A stretch of DNA of 64,000 bases from Pseudomonas reinekei (GTDB taxonomy: Bacteria; Pseudomonadota; Gammaproteobacteria; Pseudomonadales; Pseudomonadaceae): NCBI RefSeq assembly GCF_001945365.1, contig NZ_MSTQ01000001.1:62001-126000 (forward strand). The letters run 5' to 3'. A model generated the notes under the pieces. The model was not told the DNA's origin and ran no database searches. It saw nothing but the letters and a program-made list of their open reading frames with translations. Below are positions 35,837 through 44,345 of this stretch, piece after piece (positions within the stretch are counted from its first letter, which is position 1; every line of letters begins with the position of its first letter). Position numbers and translations under genes: made by a program.

Positions 35837-35868
35837 TAAAAACAATAAGCCGAGCAGGAGATGTGAAG

Positions 35869-37245
35869 ATGCAAGCAAAACACACGATTTTATGCGCTGC
35901 GTTGTGGAGCGTGATGTTCGCGACACCACACGTTCTGGCGGCGGTGTCCCCTGACGAGGCCGCACAGCTCAAATCGACCCTGACCCCCATGGGGGCGGAA
36001 AAGGCCGGCAACAAGGAAGGCACGATTCCCGCTTGGGATGGTGGCTACACCACGGTGCCGGCCGGTTACAAAAACGGCGACTCACGGCTGGACCCCTTCG
36101 CCAGCGAAAAGCCGCTGTACACCATCGATTCGAAGAACATGGACAAGTACGCCGACAAGTTGAGCGATGGCATCAAGGCCATGTTGAAGAAGTACCCGGA
36201 CAGCTATCGCCTGGACGTGTATCCGACTCACCGCACGGCGGCGGCACCACAATGGGTCTACGACAACACCTTTGCTAACGCGACCCGCGCCAAGTTGACT
36301 GACGACAAGGTCTGGGTCGAAGGCGCCTATGGCGGCATTCCATTTCCGATTCCGAAAAACGGCGCCGAAGCCATGTGGAATCACAAGTTGCTCTATGCCG
36401 GGGAGGCGACCTCATACGCCTTCAACAACTACGTCGGCACGCCGGACGGCAAGCTGGTGCTGTCGGTGCGGGGCTATAACAAGGCCATGTTCCCGTACTA
36501 CAACAAGAATGGTTCGCTTGAAACCTTCAAGGGCCAATCCACTCTTTTGCGCGTATGGATGACTGATCCACCCATCAAGTCCGGTGAGCAGTTCGTGCTT
36601 ATCGACTCGACCAACAAACCGCGTCAGGCCTGGCAATACCTGCCGGGGCAACGTCGCGTGCGCAAGGCGCCGACCCTGGGTTACGACACGCCTTCGGATG
36701 TGAACTCGGGGATGGAATATTACGACGAGTCGTACATTTTTCTGGGCGACCTGGACCGTTACAACTGGAAGCTGGTCGGGAAAAAAGAGCTTTATATTCC
36801 CTATAACAACAACAAGTTCCTGCAAAAAAACGTGTCGATCGACAAGCAGTTGATGCCCCACCACATCAACCCGGATTCGACCCGTTGGGAACTGCACCGT
36901 GTCTGGGTCGTGGAAGCCGATCTGGCGCCAGGCAAGCGGCATGTGGTGCCCAAGCGTCGTTACTACCTGGATGAAGACACCTGGGGCGCGATTCTGGCGG
37001 ATGGCTGGGACGGTCAGGGGCAACTGTGGCGTACCCAGATCTCGTTGCCTTTCCTGATCCCGGACGGTCCTTTCGTGTACCCGAACCTGCAATGGTCGAC
37101 CCACAACCTGCAAACCGGCGGCTGGAGCGGCGAGGGCGCGACAGACTGGAGCAATCCTTCCTACACCTTCCACCTCAAGATGCTGACCGATGCCAGGTCC
37201 GGCGATTTCACGCCTGAAGCGATGTCGGGCGAAGGCGTGCGTTAA
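35869..37245 (+). CDS. DUF1329 family periplasmic/outer-membrane-associated protein
   Basis: 458 residues with a Sec signal peptide (MQAKHTILCAALWSVMFATP, cleavage near LAA/VS). DUF1329 features follow: GNKEGTIPAWDGGYT, then repeated W/Y-rich segments such as WQYLPGQRRVRKAP and the LDRYNWKLVGKKELYIPYNN region. The fold resembles LolB/LppX-like lipoprotein carriers by family knowledge. ATG 35869 chosen for its GGAG at eight bases. It is 32 bases after the DUF1302 gene and surely acts with it. Confidence 0.85.
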   Translation: MQAKHTILCAALWSVMFATPHVLAAVSPDEAAQLKSTLTPMGAEKAGNKEGTIPAWDGGYTTVPAGYKNGDSRLDPFASEKPLYTIDSKNMDKYADKLSDGIKAMLKKYPDSYRLDVYPTHRTAAAPQWVYDNTFANATRAKLTDDKVWVEGAYGGIPFPIPKNGAEAMWNHKLLYAGEATSYAFNNYVGTPDGKLVLSVRGYNKAMFPYYNKNGSLETFKGQSTLLRVWMTDPPIKSGEQFVLIDSTNKPRQAWQYLPGQRRVRKAPTLGYDTPSDVNSGMEYYDESYIFLGDLDRYNWKLVGKKELYIPYNNNKFLQKNVSIDKQLMPHHINPDSTRWELHRVWVVEADLAPGKRHVVPKRRYYLDEDTWGAILADGWDGQGQLWRTQISLPFLIPDGPFVYPNLQWSTHNLQTGGWSGEGATDWSNPSYTFHLKMLTDARSGDFTPEAMSGEGVR

Positions 37246-37260
37246 AGCAACCTGCAATTC

Positions 37261-37361
37261 CCCGTAGGAGCGAGCTTGCTCGCGATGGACGTCGACGAAA
37301 GCGCGAAGCTTCTGGATTAACGCGTCACCTTTGAGTCCATCGCCAGCACGCTCCTGCAGGG
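37261..37361. repeat. REP doublet between DUF1329 and YCF48-like genes
   Basis: CCCGTAGGAGCGAGCTTGCT begins a REP unit; the facing unit ends GTCCATCGCCAGCACGCTCC then TGCAGGG. CGATGGAC and GTCCATCG pair in the interior. It lies inside the envelope-transport operon, so it may attenuate or stabilise the transcript rather than end it. Confidence 0.8.
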
Positions 37362-37422
37362 CCCGATAAAAGGTTGTAGATCCGCGTCAGATAACAATTA
37401 TAAAAAAAGCTGGAGAATGTCT

Positions 37423-38517
37423 ATGCGCTGTAATCGAACGGTCGGTGATTTGCTCACTGCCGCATTTTTGCTGGCCTCGTCCTGGTCCGCTCAGGCAGTC
37501 GTTCCCGGACCGCTTGAGCGTCCGGCACAGCTTTCGCCCCATGCCGAAAACTCAGTGCTGGTAGCCGTGACCTCGACGCCTGATCGCCTGGTAGCGGTGG
37601 GCGAGCGGGGCATCGTCGTGCTGTCGGACGACAACGGCATCTCCTGGCGCCAGGCGAAAGTCCCGGTAAGCGTGACACTGACCTCCGTGCAGTTTGTCGA
37701 CGCGAAACAGGGGTGGGCCGTCGGTCATGGCGGTGTTGCATTACATAGCAAGGACGGTGGCGAAACCTGGGAAAAACAGTTCGACGGTATCGAATTGGCC
37801 CAGACCCTGTTACGTATTGCCAAAGAACGCCAGCAGAGCAACAACGGCGATCCGGATGAGCTTGAGCGCCAGGTGAAGGCCGCCGAGCTAATGGTATCCG
37901 ATGGTCCGGACAAGCCATTGCTGGACGTCTATTTCGTCAACAGACGCACCGGCTACATCATCGGTTCCTACAACCTCATTTTGCGTACGGACGATGGCGG
38001 CCATAACTGGCAGCCATGGCAGGCACACGTCGACAACCCGACCGGGTTGCACCTCTATGCCATGGGAGGCAGTGGTTCGAGCCTGTACATCGTCGGTGAG
38101 CAGGGCAGCGTGTTTCGCTCGCAAAACGACGGCGCCGAATTCGAGGCGGTCCAGACGCCTTACGAGGGCAGCTACTTCGACTTGATAGTGGACGCCAACG
38201 ACCAACTGCTGGTCAGCGGCCTGCGTGGCAGCACCTACCGCTCCAGCGACAGTGGCGCCGACTGGACCAAGGTCGAGGTGCCGTCCAGCGCTTCGATCAC
38301 CGGCAGCGTGCGCTTGAAGGACGGCGGTTTTGTTTTGGTCAATCAGTCCGGCCAACTTCTGCTCAGCCGCGACAAGGGCAACAGTTTCCAGTTGTCGCCA
38401 ATGAAACAACTGCCGCCGCTGGCGGGCATCACCCAGGCAGCCGATGGCGGCCTGGTCGTGGTGGGTATGCGGGGTGTCACGAAGGTCAGCTTGTCCAGCG
38501 TTGTCGGGAGTAAGTAA
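37423..38517 (+). CDS. YCF48-like/BNR-repeat beta-propeller protein, secreted
   Basis: 364 residues with a signal peptide (AAFLLASSWSAQA before VVPGP). The mature part has repeated propeller blades with GISWRQ, GGETWEKQ, GGHNWQPW, SGADWTKV Asp-box/BNR-like motifs, as in YCF48/Hcf136 family proteins. ATG 37423 has GGAG at seven bases; the ATG at 37417 is too close. Its stop overlaps the MMPL start (TAATG), so it is translationally coupled to the transporter and may be its periplasmic accessory. Confidence 0.82.
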   Translation: MRCNRTVGDLLTAAFLLASSWSAQAVVPGPLERPAQLSPHAENSVLVAVTSTPDRLVAVGERGIVVLSDDNGISWRQAKVPVSVTLTSVQFVDAKQGWAVGHGGVALHSKDGGETWEKQFDGIELAQTLLRIAKERQQSNNGDPDELERQVKAAELMVSDGPDKPLLDVYFVNRRTGYIIGSYNLILRTDDGGHNWQPWQAHVDNPTGLHLYAMGGSGSSLYIVGEQGSVFRSQNDGAEFEAVQTPYEGSYFDLIVDANDQLLVSGLRGSTYRSSDSGADWTKVEVPSSASITGSVRLKDGGFVLVNQSGQLLLSRDKGNSFQLSPMKQLPPLAGITQAADGGLVVVGMRGVTKVSLSSVVGSK

Positions 38518-41012
38518 TGAAATTTGATAATTGCGCGGACGGCAAACCCGTCATTTGCAACCTGGAAGACTTTGACAAGCAATCCGGTTCGATCGTGGAG
38601 CGCCTGTTCTTCAATCATCGGATGATAGTGCTGGTGGTGTGCCTGCTGGTCACCCTGGTGCTGGGTTTTTACGCGACCAAACTGAAGCTAAATGCCGATT
38701 TCGAAAAGATGATCCCCACGGGGCATCCGTACATCGAGCAATACCTCAAGCACAAAGGCGATATGAAGGGCTTTGGCAACGCGGTGCGCATCGCCGTCGA
38801 GGTCAAGCAAGGCACGATTTTCAATGCGGCGTATCTGGAGACCCTGAAGGAACTCAACGATGAAGTGTTCCTGATCCCGGGTGTCGATCGTGCGTTCCTC
38901 AAGTCGCTGTGGACTTCGAATACGCGCTGGCTGGGGGTGACCGAAGAAGGGCTGGACGGTGGTCCGGTGATTCCGGACAACTATGATCAGTCGCCGCAAA
39001 GCATCGACCAGACCAGGACCAACGTCGAGCGTTCGGGAGATGCCGAGCAATTGGTGGCCTCGGACTACAAGTCCAGCATCATCTTCGTGCCGCTGCTGGA
39101 CGTGAATCCTGAGACAGGCAAAGCCCTGGACTACAAGCAATTCTCCGAGCAACTGGAAACCCTCAGGGACAAGTACCGAGGCCAGGGTGTCGAACTGCAC
39201 ATCACCGGTTTTGCCAAGGTCGTGGGGGATCTGATCGATGGCATTCGCCTGGTGCTGTGGTTCTTCTTTCTGACTATCGTGATCGCCGGTGCCGCGGTGT
39301 ACTGGTATACCCGTTGCGTGCGCAGCACCTTGCTGGTGGTCGTCACCTCACTGATTGCGGTGACCTGGCAGATGGGCATCTTGCCGTTGCTAGGCTTCGA
39401 ACTGGATCCCTATTCGATCCTAGTGCCGTTCCTGGTCTTCGCCATTGGCATCAGCCATGGCGCGCAGAAGATGAATGGGATCATGCAGGACGTCGGCCGT
39501 GGCATGCACAAGCTGGTGGCGGCGCGCTTCACCTTTCGCCGGCTGTTTCTCGCAGGTCTGACGGCGTTGCTTTGCGATGCAGTGGGCTTTGCCGTATTGC
39601 TGGTCATCAACATCCGGGTGATTCAGGAACTGGCGATTACCGCGAGCATCGGCGTGGCGGTGTTGATCTTCACCAACCTGATCCTGCTGCCGGTGTTGCT
39701 GAGCTTTACCGGGGTCAGCCGCAGTGCAGCCGTGCGCAGCATGAGGGACGAGGCGGGTGAGGCGGCCGGCGTCGAAAAACATGTGGTCTGGCGTTTTCTC
39801 GATCTGTTCACCGAGCGCAAATGGGCCAGTGTGGCGGTGGTGGTTTCGATCATTCTGGGCGTGGCAGGGTTCATGGTCAGCCTGCATCTCAAGGTCGGTG
39901 ATCTCGACCCAGGCGCACCGGAGCTGCGTGCCGATTCGCGCTATAACCTGGACAACGCGTTTATGGCCAAGGCCTATTCAGCGAGCAGTGACGTGCTGGT
40001 GGTGATGGTCGAAACGCCGAATGATCAATGCACCGCCTACAAGACTCAGGCGCTGGTGGATGCGCTCGAGTGGGAATTGCATGACGTGGCGGGCGTGGAG
40101 GGGACCAATTCGCTGCCGTTGCTCAGCCGCCGGATCACCGTAGGCATGAACGAAGGCAATCCGAAGTGGTATGAACTGGTGCCCAACCAATGGACGCTGA
40201 ACACCGTGGCCAACCGCACGCCGCGGGAAATCTTCAACCAGGGCTGCAACCTGCTGTCGCTGTTCGTGTACCTGCAAGACCACAAGGCCGACACCCTAGC
40301 GGGCGTGGTGGACAAGGTCGAAGCCTTCGCTGCGAAAAACAACACCGACGGCGTGAAGTTCGTGCTCACGGCGGGCAACGCCGGCATCGAAGCGGCGACC
40401 AATATCGTAGTGAAAAAGGCCAGTCACGAAATGCTGTTCTGGGTGTATGGCGCGGTGATCCTGCTGTGCTTTATCTCCTTCCGCTCCTGGCGCGCCGTGG
40501 TCTGCGCCGTGGTGCCTTTGGCCTTGACCTCGATCCTGGCCGAAGCCTTGATGGTGTCCCTGGGGATGGGCATCAAGGTTGCGACCTTACCGGTGATTGC
40601 GCTGGGCGTCGGGATCGGCGTGGATTATGCGCTGTATGTGCTGACCATCGTCCTGGGGCAACTTCGCCAGGGTTCCACGCTGTCCGAAGCCTATTACCGG
40701 GCACTGACCTTCACCGGCAAAGTGGTGATGCTGACTGGCGTGACACTGGCGCTGGGCGTGGCGTCCTGGGCGTTTTCGCCAATCAAGTTCCAGGCCGACA
40801 TGGGGATTCTGCTGGCGTTCATGTTCATTTGGAACATGCTCGGTGCCTTGATCCTGTTGCCGGCGCTGGCGCACTTCCTGTTGCCTCAGGCGCAGGTATC
40901 GTCCGAACCGTCACGCGGTGAACCGGCCACCAAGGTCAATCTTGCCACGGCGAGCAAACCGGGCATTTGCCCGCCCCATCAAGCGACCTCGTCGGCGATC
41001 ACGCTGTCGTGA
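38517..41012 (+). CDS. RND/MMPL family transporter
   Basis: 831 residues. Two halves each start with one helix, then a periplasmic domain, then five helices, about 12 in total (first near residues 36-58). GVGIGVDYALYVL near residue 700 is an MMPL/SSD signature carrying the proton-relay Asp. Unlike AcrB-type pumps there is no membrane-fusion protein gene; it comes with DUF1302, DUF1329 and YCF48-like genes. Members of this set are linked with hydrophobic aromatic, terpenoid and steroid gene clusters. Import or export cannot be told from sequence. Confidence 0.88.
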   Translation: MKFDNCADGKPVICNLEDFDKQSGSIVERLFFNHRMIVLVVCLLVTLVLGFYATKLKLNADFEKMIPTGHPYIEQYLKHKGDMKGFGNAVRIAVEVKQGTIFNAAYLETLKELNDEVFLIPGVDRAFLKSLWTSNTRWLGVTEEGLDGGPVIPDNYDQSPQSIDQTRTNVERSGDAEQLVASDYKSSIIFVPLLDVNPETGKALDYKQFSEQLETLRDKYRGQGVELHITGFAKVVGDLIDGIRLVLWFFFLTIVIAGAAVYWYTRCVRSTLLVVVTSLIAVTWQMGILPLLGFELDPYSILVPFLVFAIGISHGAQKMNGIMQDVGRGMHKLVAARFTFRRLFLAGLTALLCDAVGFAVLLVINIRVIQELAITASIGVAVLIFTNLILLPVLLSFTGVSRSAAVRSMRDEAGEAAGVEKHVVWRFLDLFTERKWASVAVVVSIILGVAGFMVSLHLKVGDLDPGAPELRADSRYNLDNAFMAKAYSASSDVLVVMVETPNDQCTAYKTQALVDALEWELHDVAGVEGTNSLPLLSRRITVGMNEGNPKWYELVPNQWTLNTVANRTPREIFNQGCNLLSLFVYLQDHKADTLAGVVDKVEAFAAKNNTDGVKFVLTAGNAGIEAATNIVVKKASHEMLFWVYGAVILLCFISFRSWRAVVCAVVPLALTSILAEALMVSLGMGIKVATLPVIALGVGIGVDYALYVLTIVLGQLRQGSTLSEAYYRALTFTGKVVMLTGVTLALGVASWAFSPIKFQADMGILLAFMFIWNMLGALILLPALAHFLLPQAQVSSEPSRGEPATKVNLATASKPGICPPHQATSSAITLS

Positions 41013-41162
41013 GCGCTTGAACCAGAGCTGGCAACCCGGCGCCCACTGCGCCGGGCTCCCGGCAACACATTCTTCCGCAGCTTTCGGTTTGTGACTGGTT
41101 CACAGGCCGATTTTTGCGTCAGCCCCAAGGGCAATACCGACCGTTGAAAACAGGGAGACAGT

Positions 41163-41993
41163 ATGAACAGCCAACATAACCCCGAGATCGGCCGTAGCGT
41201 TCAAACCGGGTCCATCATGACCAATTACCATGATGTGGGCAGTGGAGAGCCGATGCTGCTGTTGCACGGCTCCGGTCCCGGCGTAAGTGCCTGGGCCAAT
41301 TGGCGCCTGAGCATTCAGAGCCTGCAATCGGACTTCCGCTTGCTGGCCCCGGACCTGGCGGGTTTCGGCTTCAGCCAGACGCCGGCGGATATCGTCTATT
41401 CGCGCAACCTCTGGCTGGAGCAGATCGTCGCGTTTCTGGATGCCACCGGCGTCGATAAAGTCAATGTGATCGGCAATTCGTTCGGCGGCTCCATGGCCCT
41501 GGCCCTGGCGATCCACCACCCGCAGCGCGTCAACCGGCTGATCCTGATGGGCAGTGTCGGCGTGCCGTTCGAGCTTACGCCGGGCCTGGATGCGGTTTGG
41601 GGGTACGAGCCGAGTGAAGACAACATGCGCGCCATCATGCAGGTGTTCGCCTATGACCAGGCGCTGGTGGGGGATGACCTGGTGCGCATGCGCTATGAGG
41701 CGAGCAACCGTGCCGGGGTTCAGGAAGCGTTTTCAGCTATGTTCCCGGCGCCACGCCAGCGTTGGGTGGAGGCGATGGCGCATCCTGAGGCCGATATACG
41801 CGACATCGGTCACAAGACGTTGTTGATTCATGGTCGTGACGACAAGGTAATACCTCTTTCCACCTCGCTGACCCTGCAGCAATGGATTGATGACAGTCAG
41901 TTGCATGTGTTTGGCCGCTGTGGGCACTGGACACAGATCGAGCACGCGGCGGCGTTCGCGCATCTGGTTACGAATTTTCTCAAAAGTACCTGA
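41163..41993 (+). CDS. Alpha/beta hydrolase, meta-cleavage product hydrolase (DmpD/XylF-like)
   Basis: 276 residues with nucleophile S106 (IGNSFGG), acid D227 (HGRDDKVIP) and H255 (GRCGHWTQIE), within one residue of the DmpD triad. The oxyanion segment HGSGPGVSAWANW and the N-terminus IGRSVQTGSIMTNYHD are DmpD-like. Such enzymes hydrolyse 2-hydroxymuconic semialdehyde or ketone ring-cleavage products to 2-hydroxypentadienoate plus an acid. It closes the SDR/transport operon rather than the dhb operon, so its substrate may come from another extradiol dioxygenase, such as the one at 50429. Confidence 0.88.
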   Translation: MNSQHNPEIGRSVQTGSIMTNYHDVGSGEPMLLLHGSGPGVSAWANWRLSIQSLQSDFRLLAPDLAGFGFSQTPADIVYSRNLWLEQIVAFLDATGVDKVNVIGNSFGGSMALALAIHHPQRVNRLILMGSVGVPFELTPGLDAVWGYEPSEDNMRAIMQVFAYDQALVGDDLVRMRYEASNRAGVQEAFSAMFPAPRQRWVEAMAHPEADIRDIGHKTLLIHGRDDKVIPLSTSLTLQQWIDDSQLHVFGRCGHWTQIEHAAAFAHLVTNFLKST

Positions 41994-42008
41994 GTGGGCG
42001 CGAACCCC

Positions 42009-42108
42009 TTGTAGGAGCGAACTTGATCGCGAATAACACCCGTGCAACGCGGGCATTCAGGCAGCCAACGTCATCGTTAACGAGCATCGCGAGCCTGCTC
42101 GATCCTAG
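42009..42108. repeat. REP doublet downstream of the hydrolase gene
   Basis: TTGTAGGAGCGAACTTGATC and, about 70 bases later, the facing GCATCGCGAGCCTGCTCGAT CCTAG form a diverged REP pair in the convergent space between the hydrolase and catA genes. Confidence 0.75.
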
Positions 42109-42118
42109 AGGTTCCGCA

Positions 42119-42156
42119 AACGACAAGGCCCCATCATTGGATGGGGCCTTGTCGTT
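42119..42156. terminator. Bidirectional terminator-like hairpin downstream of the sal operon
   Basis: A 17-base-pair stem (AACGACAAGGCCCCATC with GATGGGGCCTTGTCGTT) and a four-base loop ATTG. It lies 23 bases after the catA stop in the minus direction and after the plus-strand hydrolase gene, with short T/A tracts on both sides. Confidence 0.8.
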
Positions 42157-42179
42157 CGCGCTTTACAGATACCGCAAGA

Positions 42180-43115
42180 TCATTGGCCGGCGCGTGGACG
42201 CTGGCTGCGGTGTTCATCGTCGGCGTTGACCGCCGGTTGCAGAACGAAGTCGAATTCGAGTTCAGCGAACTGTCGCCCGTCCAGACCATGGGCTTTCGAG
42301 GCGTCGGCGTTGTCGAGCAGTCTGGCTTCGCCGACCAGCCCTTCACGGGTGGCGTAGGCGAAGTCGTCCCACAGGTATTTGTCGCCGGCAAGGTTGATCT
42401 GGCTGGTCAGATGACGATGTTCCGGTGCGGAAACGAACACATGGATATGTGCCGGGCGCTGACCGTGGCGGCCCAGGGCGCTCAGGCATTCCTGGGTCGG
42501 CCCTTCGGGATTCACACCGTAACCGCTCGGAATGATGCTGCGCGCGGTGTAACGGCCTTCAGCGTCGGTCTTGATCCGGCGACGCAGGTTGAACGCCGAC
42601 TGACTCTCGTCGAAGTAGGAGTAGGTGCCATTGGTGTTGGCGTGCCACAGATCAACGATCGCACCGGCCACCGGCTTGCCGTCCGTATTGAGGACCGTAC
42701 CCTTGATGAACAGCGGGATGCCGACGTCATCTTCACTGCCATCATCCATGCGCGCAAAACCTTCGCTGAGCGGCGCGTTAGCCACGTACAGAGGCCCTTC
42801 GATGGTCCGCGGGGTCCCGCCGGCCAGGCCTATCTGCTGGTCCTTGGCGTCCTGCAGCAGGTCCATGAAGTGCTCCATGCTCAGGCCCGGCAGCAGCAAG
42901 CCGAACTCAGCGTGGGCGCCGACCTTGTTCAGGCGATCCACCGCCAACCAGAATTCGTCTTCGGTCACTTCCAGGTCTTCGATGATCTTGAAGGCGTCGC
43001 TGATCAGGCGATGCATCAGTTGCTTGAGGCGCGGGCTGCCCTGGTCGCTGTTGAAACCGGCGGCCTCCTTGATCAGGTCCTGCACTTCAGCGGTGTGGCT
43101 GATTTTTACGGTCAT
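42180..43115 (-). CDS. catA: Catechol 1,2-dioxygenase (SalD-type)
   Basis: 311-residue intradiol dioxygenase. Fe(III) ligands are visible: Tyr about 165 (HANTNGTYS), Y199 (PSGYGVNPEGPTQECL), H223 and H225 (RPAHIHVF). It opens catechol to cis,cis-muconate. Its place at the end of a salicylate hydroxylase/permease/cycloisomerase unit matches the sal cluster of P. reinekei MT1, where the isoenzyme SalD prefers 4-methylcatechol and accepts 4-chlorocatechol. That preference is recalled from the literature, not visible here. It lacks a catC next to it, unlike the normal catBCA operon. Confidence 0.95.
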   Translation of the reverse strand: MTVKISHTAEVQDLIKEAAGFNSDQGSPRLKQLMHRLISDAFKIIEDLEVTEDEFWLAVDRLNKVGAHAEFGLLLPGLSMEHFMDLLQDAKDQQIGLAGGTPRTIEGPLYVANAPLSEGFARMDDGSEDDVGIPLFIKGTVLNTDGKPVAGAIVDLWHANTNGTYSYFDESQSAFNLRRRIKTDAEGRYTARSIIPSGYGVNPEGPTQECLSALGRHGQRPAHIHVFVSAPEHRHLTSQINLAGDKYLWDDFAYATREGLVGEARLLDNADASKAHGLDGRQFAELEFDFVLQPAVNADDEHRSQRPRAGQ

Positions 43116-43183
43116 GTCTCAGTTCCTCGTTTTTTGTTTTAGATTCGGCGAGCTATCAAGGGCTGCGCGTTAAATCGCCTTGG

Positions 43184-44305
43184 CTACCGGCGACGAAACA
43201 GCGCGAGGCGTTCTTCATCCAGGCTCACGCCAAGACCCGGTGTATTGGGGACGTGCAATTCGAAATCGCGGTAAACCGGTGCCTCGTTCACGATCTCTTC
43301 GGTCAGCAGTAGCGGGCCGAACAACTCGGTGCCCCAGGCCAGCTTCTTCAAGGTCAGGAAGGCATGGGCGGAGGCGAGGGTGCCGATGGCGCCTTCGAGC
43401 ATGGTCGCGCCATACAGCGCGATGCCCGCCGATTCAGCGATCTGAGCAGTACGCAGTACCGCGCGTGGACCGCCGTTCTTGGCGATCTTCAGGGCGAACA
43501 CGCTGGCCGCGCCATCCGCTGCGAGACTGAATGCGTCCTCCACCGATTCGATCGATTCGTCGGCCATGATCGGGGCCAAGCTGCGCTGATTGAGGCGCAC
43601 CTGGCCGGCACGGTTGATCCGCGAAATCGGTTGTTCGATCAGGTCAATGCCGTTGTCGCCCAGCACCTGGCAGCCACGAATCGCCTGCGCTTCATCCCAA
43701 TACTGGTTGACGTCGACCCGCACGCTGGCTCGATCGCCCAGGGCCTGCTTGATCGCCACCACGTGCTTGAGGTCCTGCTCCAGCGGATTGGCACCTATCT
43801 TCACTTTGAAAATGCGGTGGCGGCGCACATCGAGAAAATGCTCGGCCTCGGCGATGTCCCTGGCCGTATTGCCGCTGGCCAGAACCCAGCCCACTTCCAG
43901 GCTGTCGCGCACACGACCGCCCAGCAATTGGCTGACGGCCACACCCTGGCGCTTGCCCTGGGCGTCAAGCAAGGCGCTCTCCAGGCCGGACTTGGCGAAG
44001 GTGTTGCCCTTGGCAATCCGGTCCAGACGTTGCATCGCGGCATTGAAGTTACTGGCGTCCATACCGATCAAGGCCGGCGCCAAGTGCACGTCGATATTGG
44101 TCTTGATGCTTTCCGGGCTTTCGTTGGCGTAGGACAGCCCGCCGACCGTGGTCGACTCGCCCAGGCCTTCGATACCGTCGCTGCAGCGCAGGCGAATGAT
44201 CACCAGGGTCTGCTGCGAAATGGTGTGCATCGCCAACTTGTGCGGGCGGACGGTGGGCAGATCGACGAGGATCGTCTCGATGCTTTCGATTTTGGCTTGG
44301 GTCAT
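43184..44305 (-). CDS. catB: Muconate cycloisomerase (SalC-type)
   Basis: 373-residue enolase-superfamily enzyme with all catalytic residues at family positions: K167-x-K169 (FKVKIG), D198, E224, D249 (Mn ligands) and K273. It lactonises cis,cis-muconate to muconolactone, and 3-methylmuconate to 4-methylmuconolactone. It lies 68 bases upstream of catA in the same unit. In the MT1 sal cluster this isoenzyme, SalC, is adapted to 3-methyl- and 3-chloromuconate. A CatC partner is missing here; MmlI and MmlJ at 18.9-19.5 kb take over. Confidence 0.95.
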   Translation of the reverse strand: MTQAKIESIETILVDLPTVRPHKLAMHTISQQTLVIIRLRCSDGIEGLGESTTVGGLSYANESPESIKTNIDVHLAPALIGMDASNFNAAMQRLDRIAKGNTFAKSGLESALLDAQGKRQGVAVSQLLGGRVRDSLEVGWVLASGNTARDIAEAEHFLDVRRHRIFKVKIGANPLEQDLKHVVAIKQALGDRASVRVDVNQYWDEAQAIRGCQVLGDNGIDLIEQPISRINRAGQVRLNQRSLAPIMADESIESVEDAFSLAADGAASVFALKIAKNGGPRAVLRTAQIAESAGIALYGATMLEGAIGTLASAHAFLTLKKLAWGTELFGPLLLTEEIVNEAPVYRDFELHVPNTPGLGVSLDEERLALFRRR

Positions 44306-44345
44306 ACCGGCTTCCAGATGCAGGTTGCAAGAACGTCAGGGGTCA

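Noticed and set aside
42180..44305. Standard catBCA operon
   Set aside because: No catC lies between or beside the two genes and they are joined to salicylate hydroxylase and a permease, which matches the sal arrangement instead.
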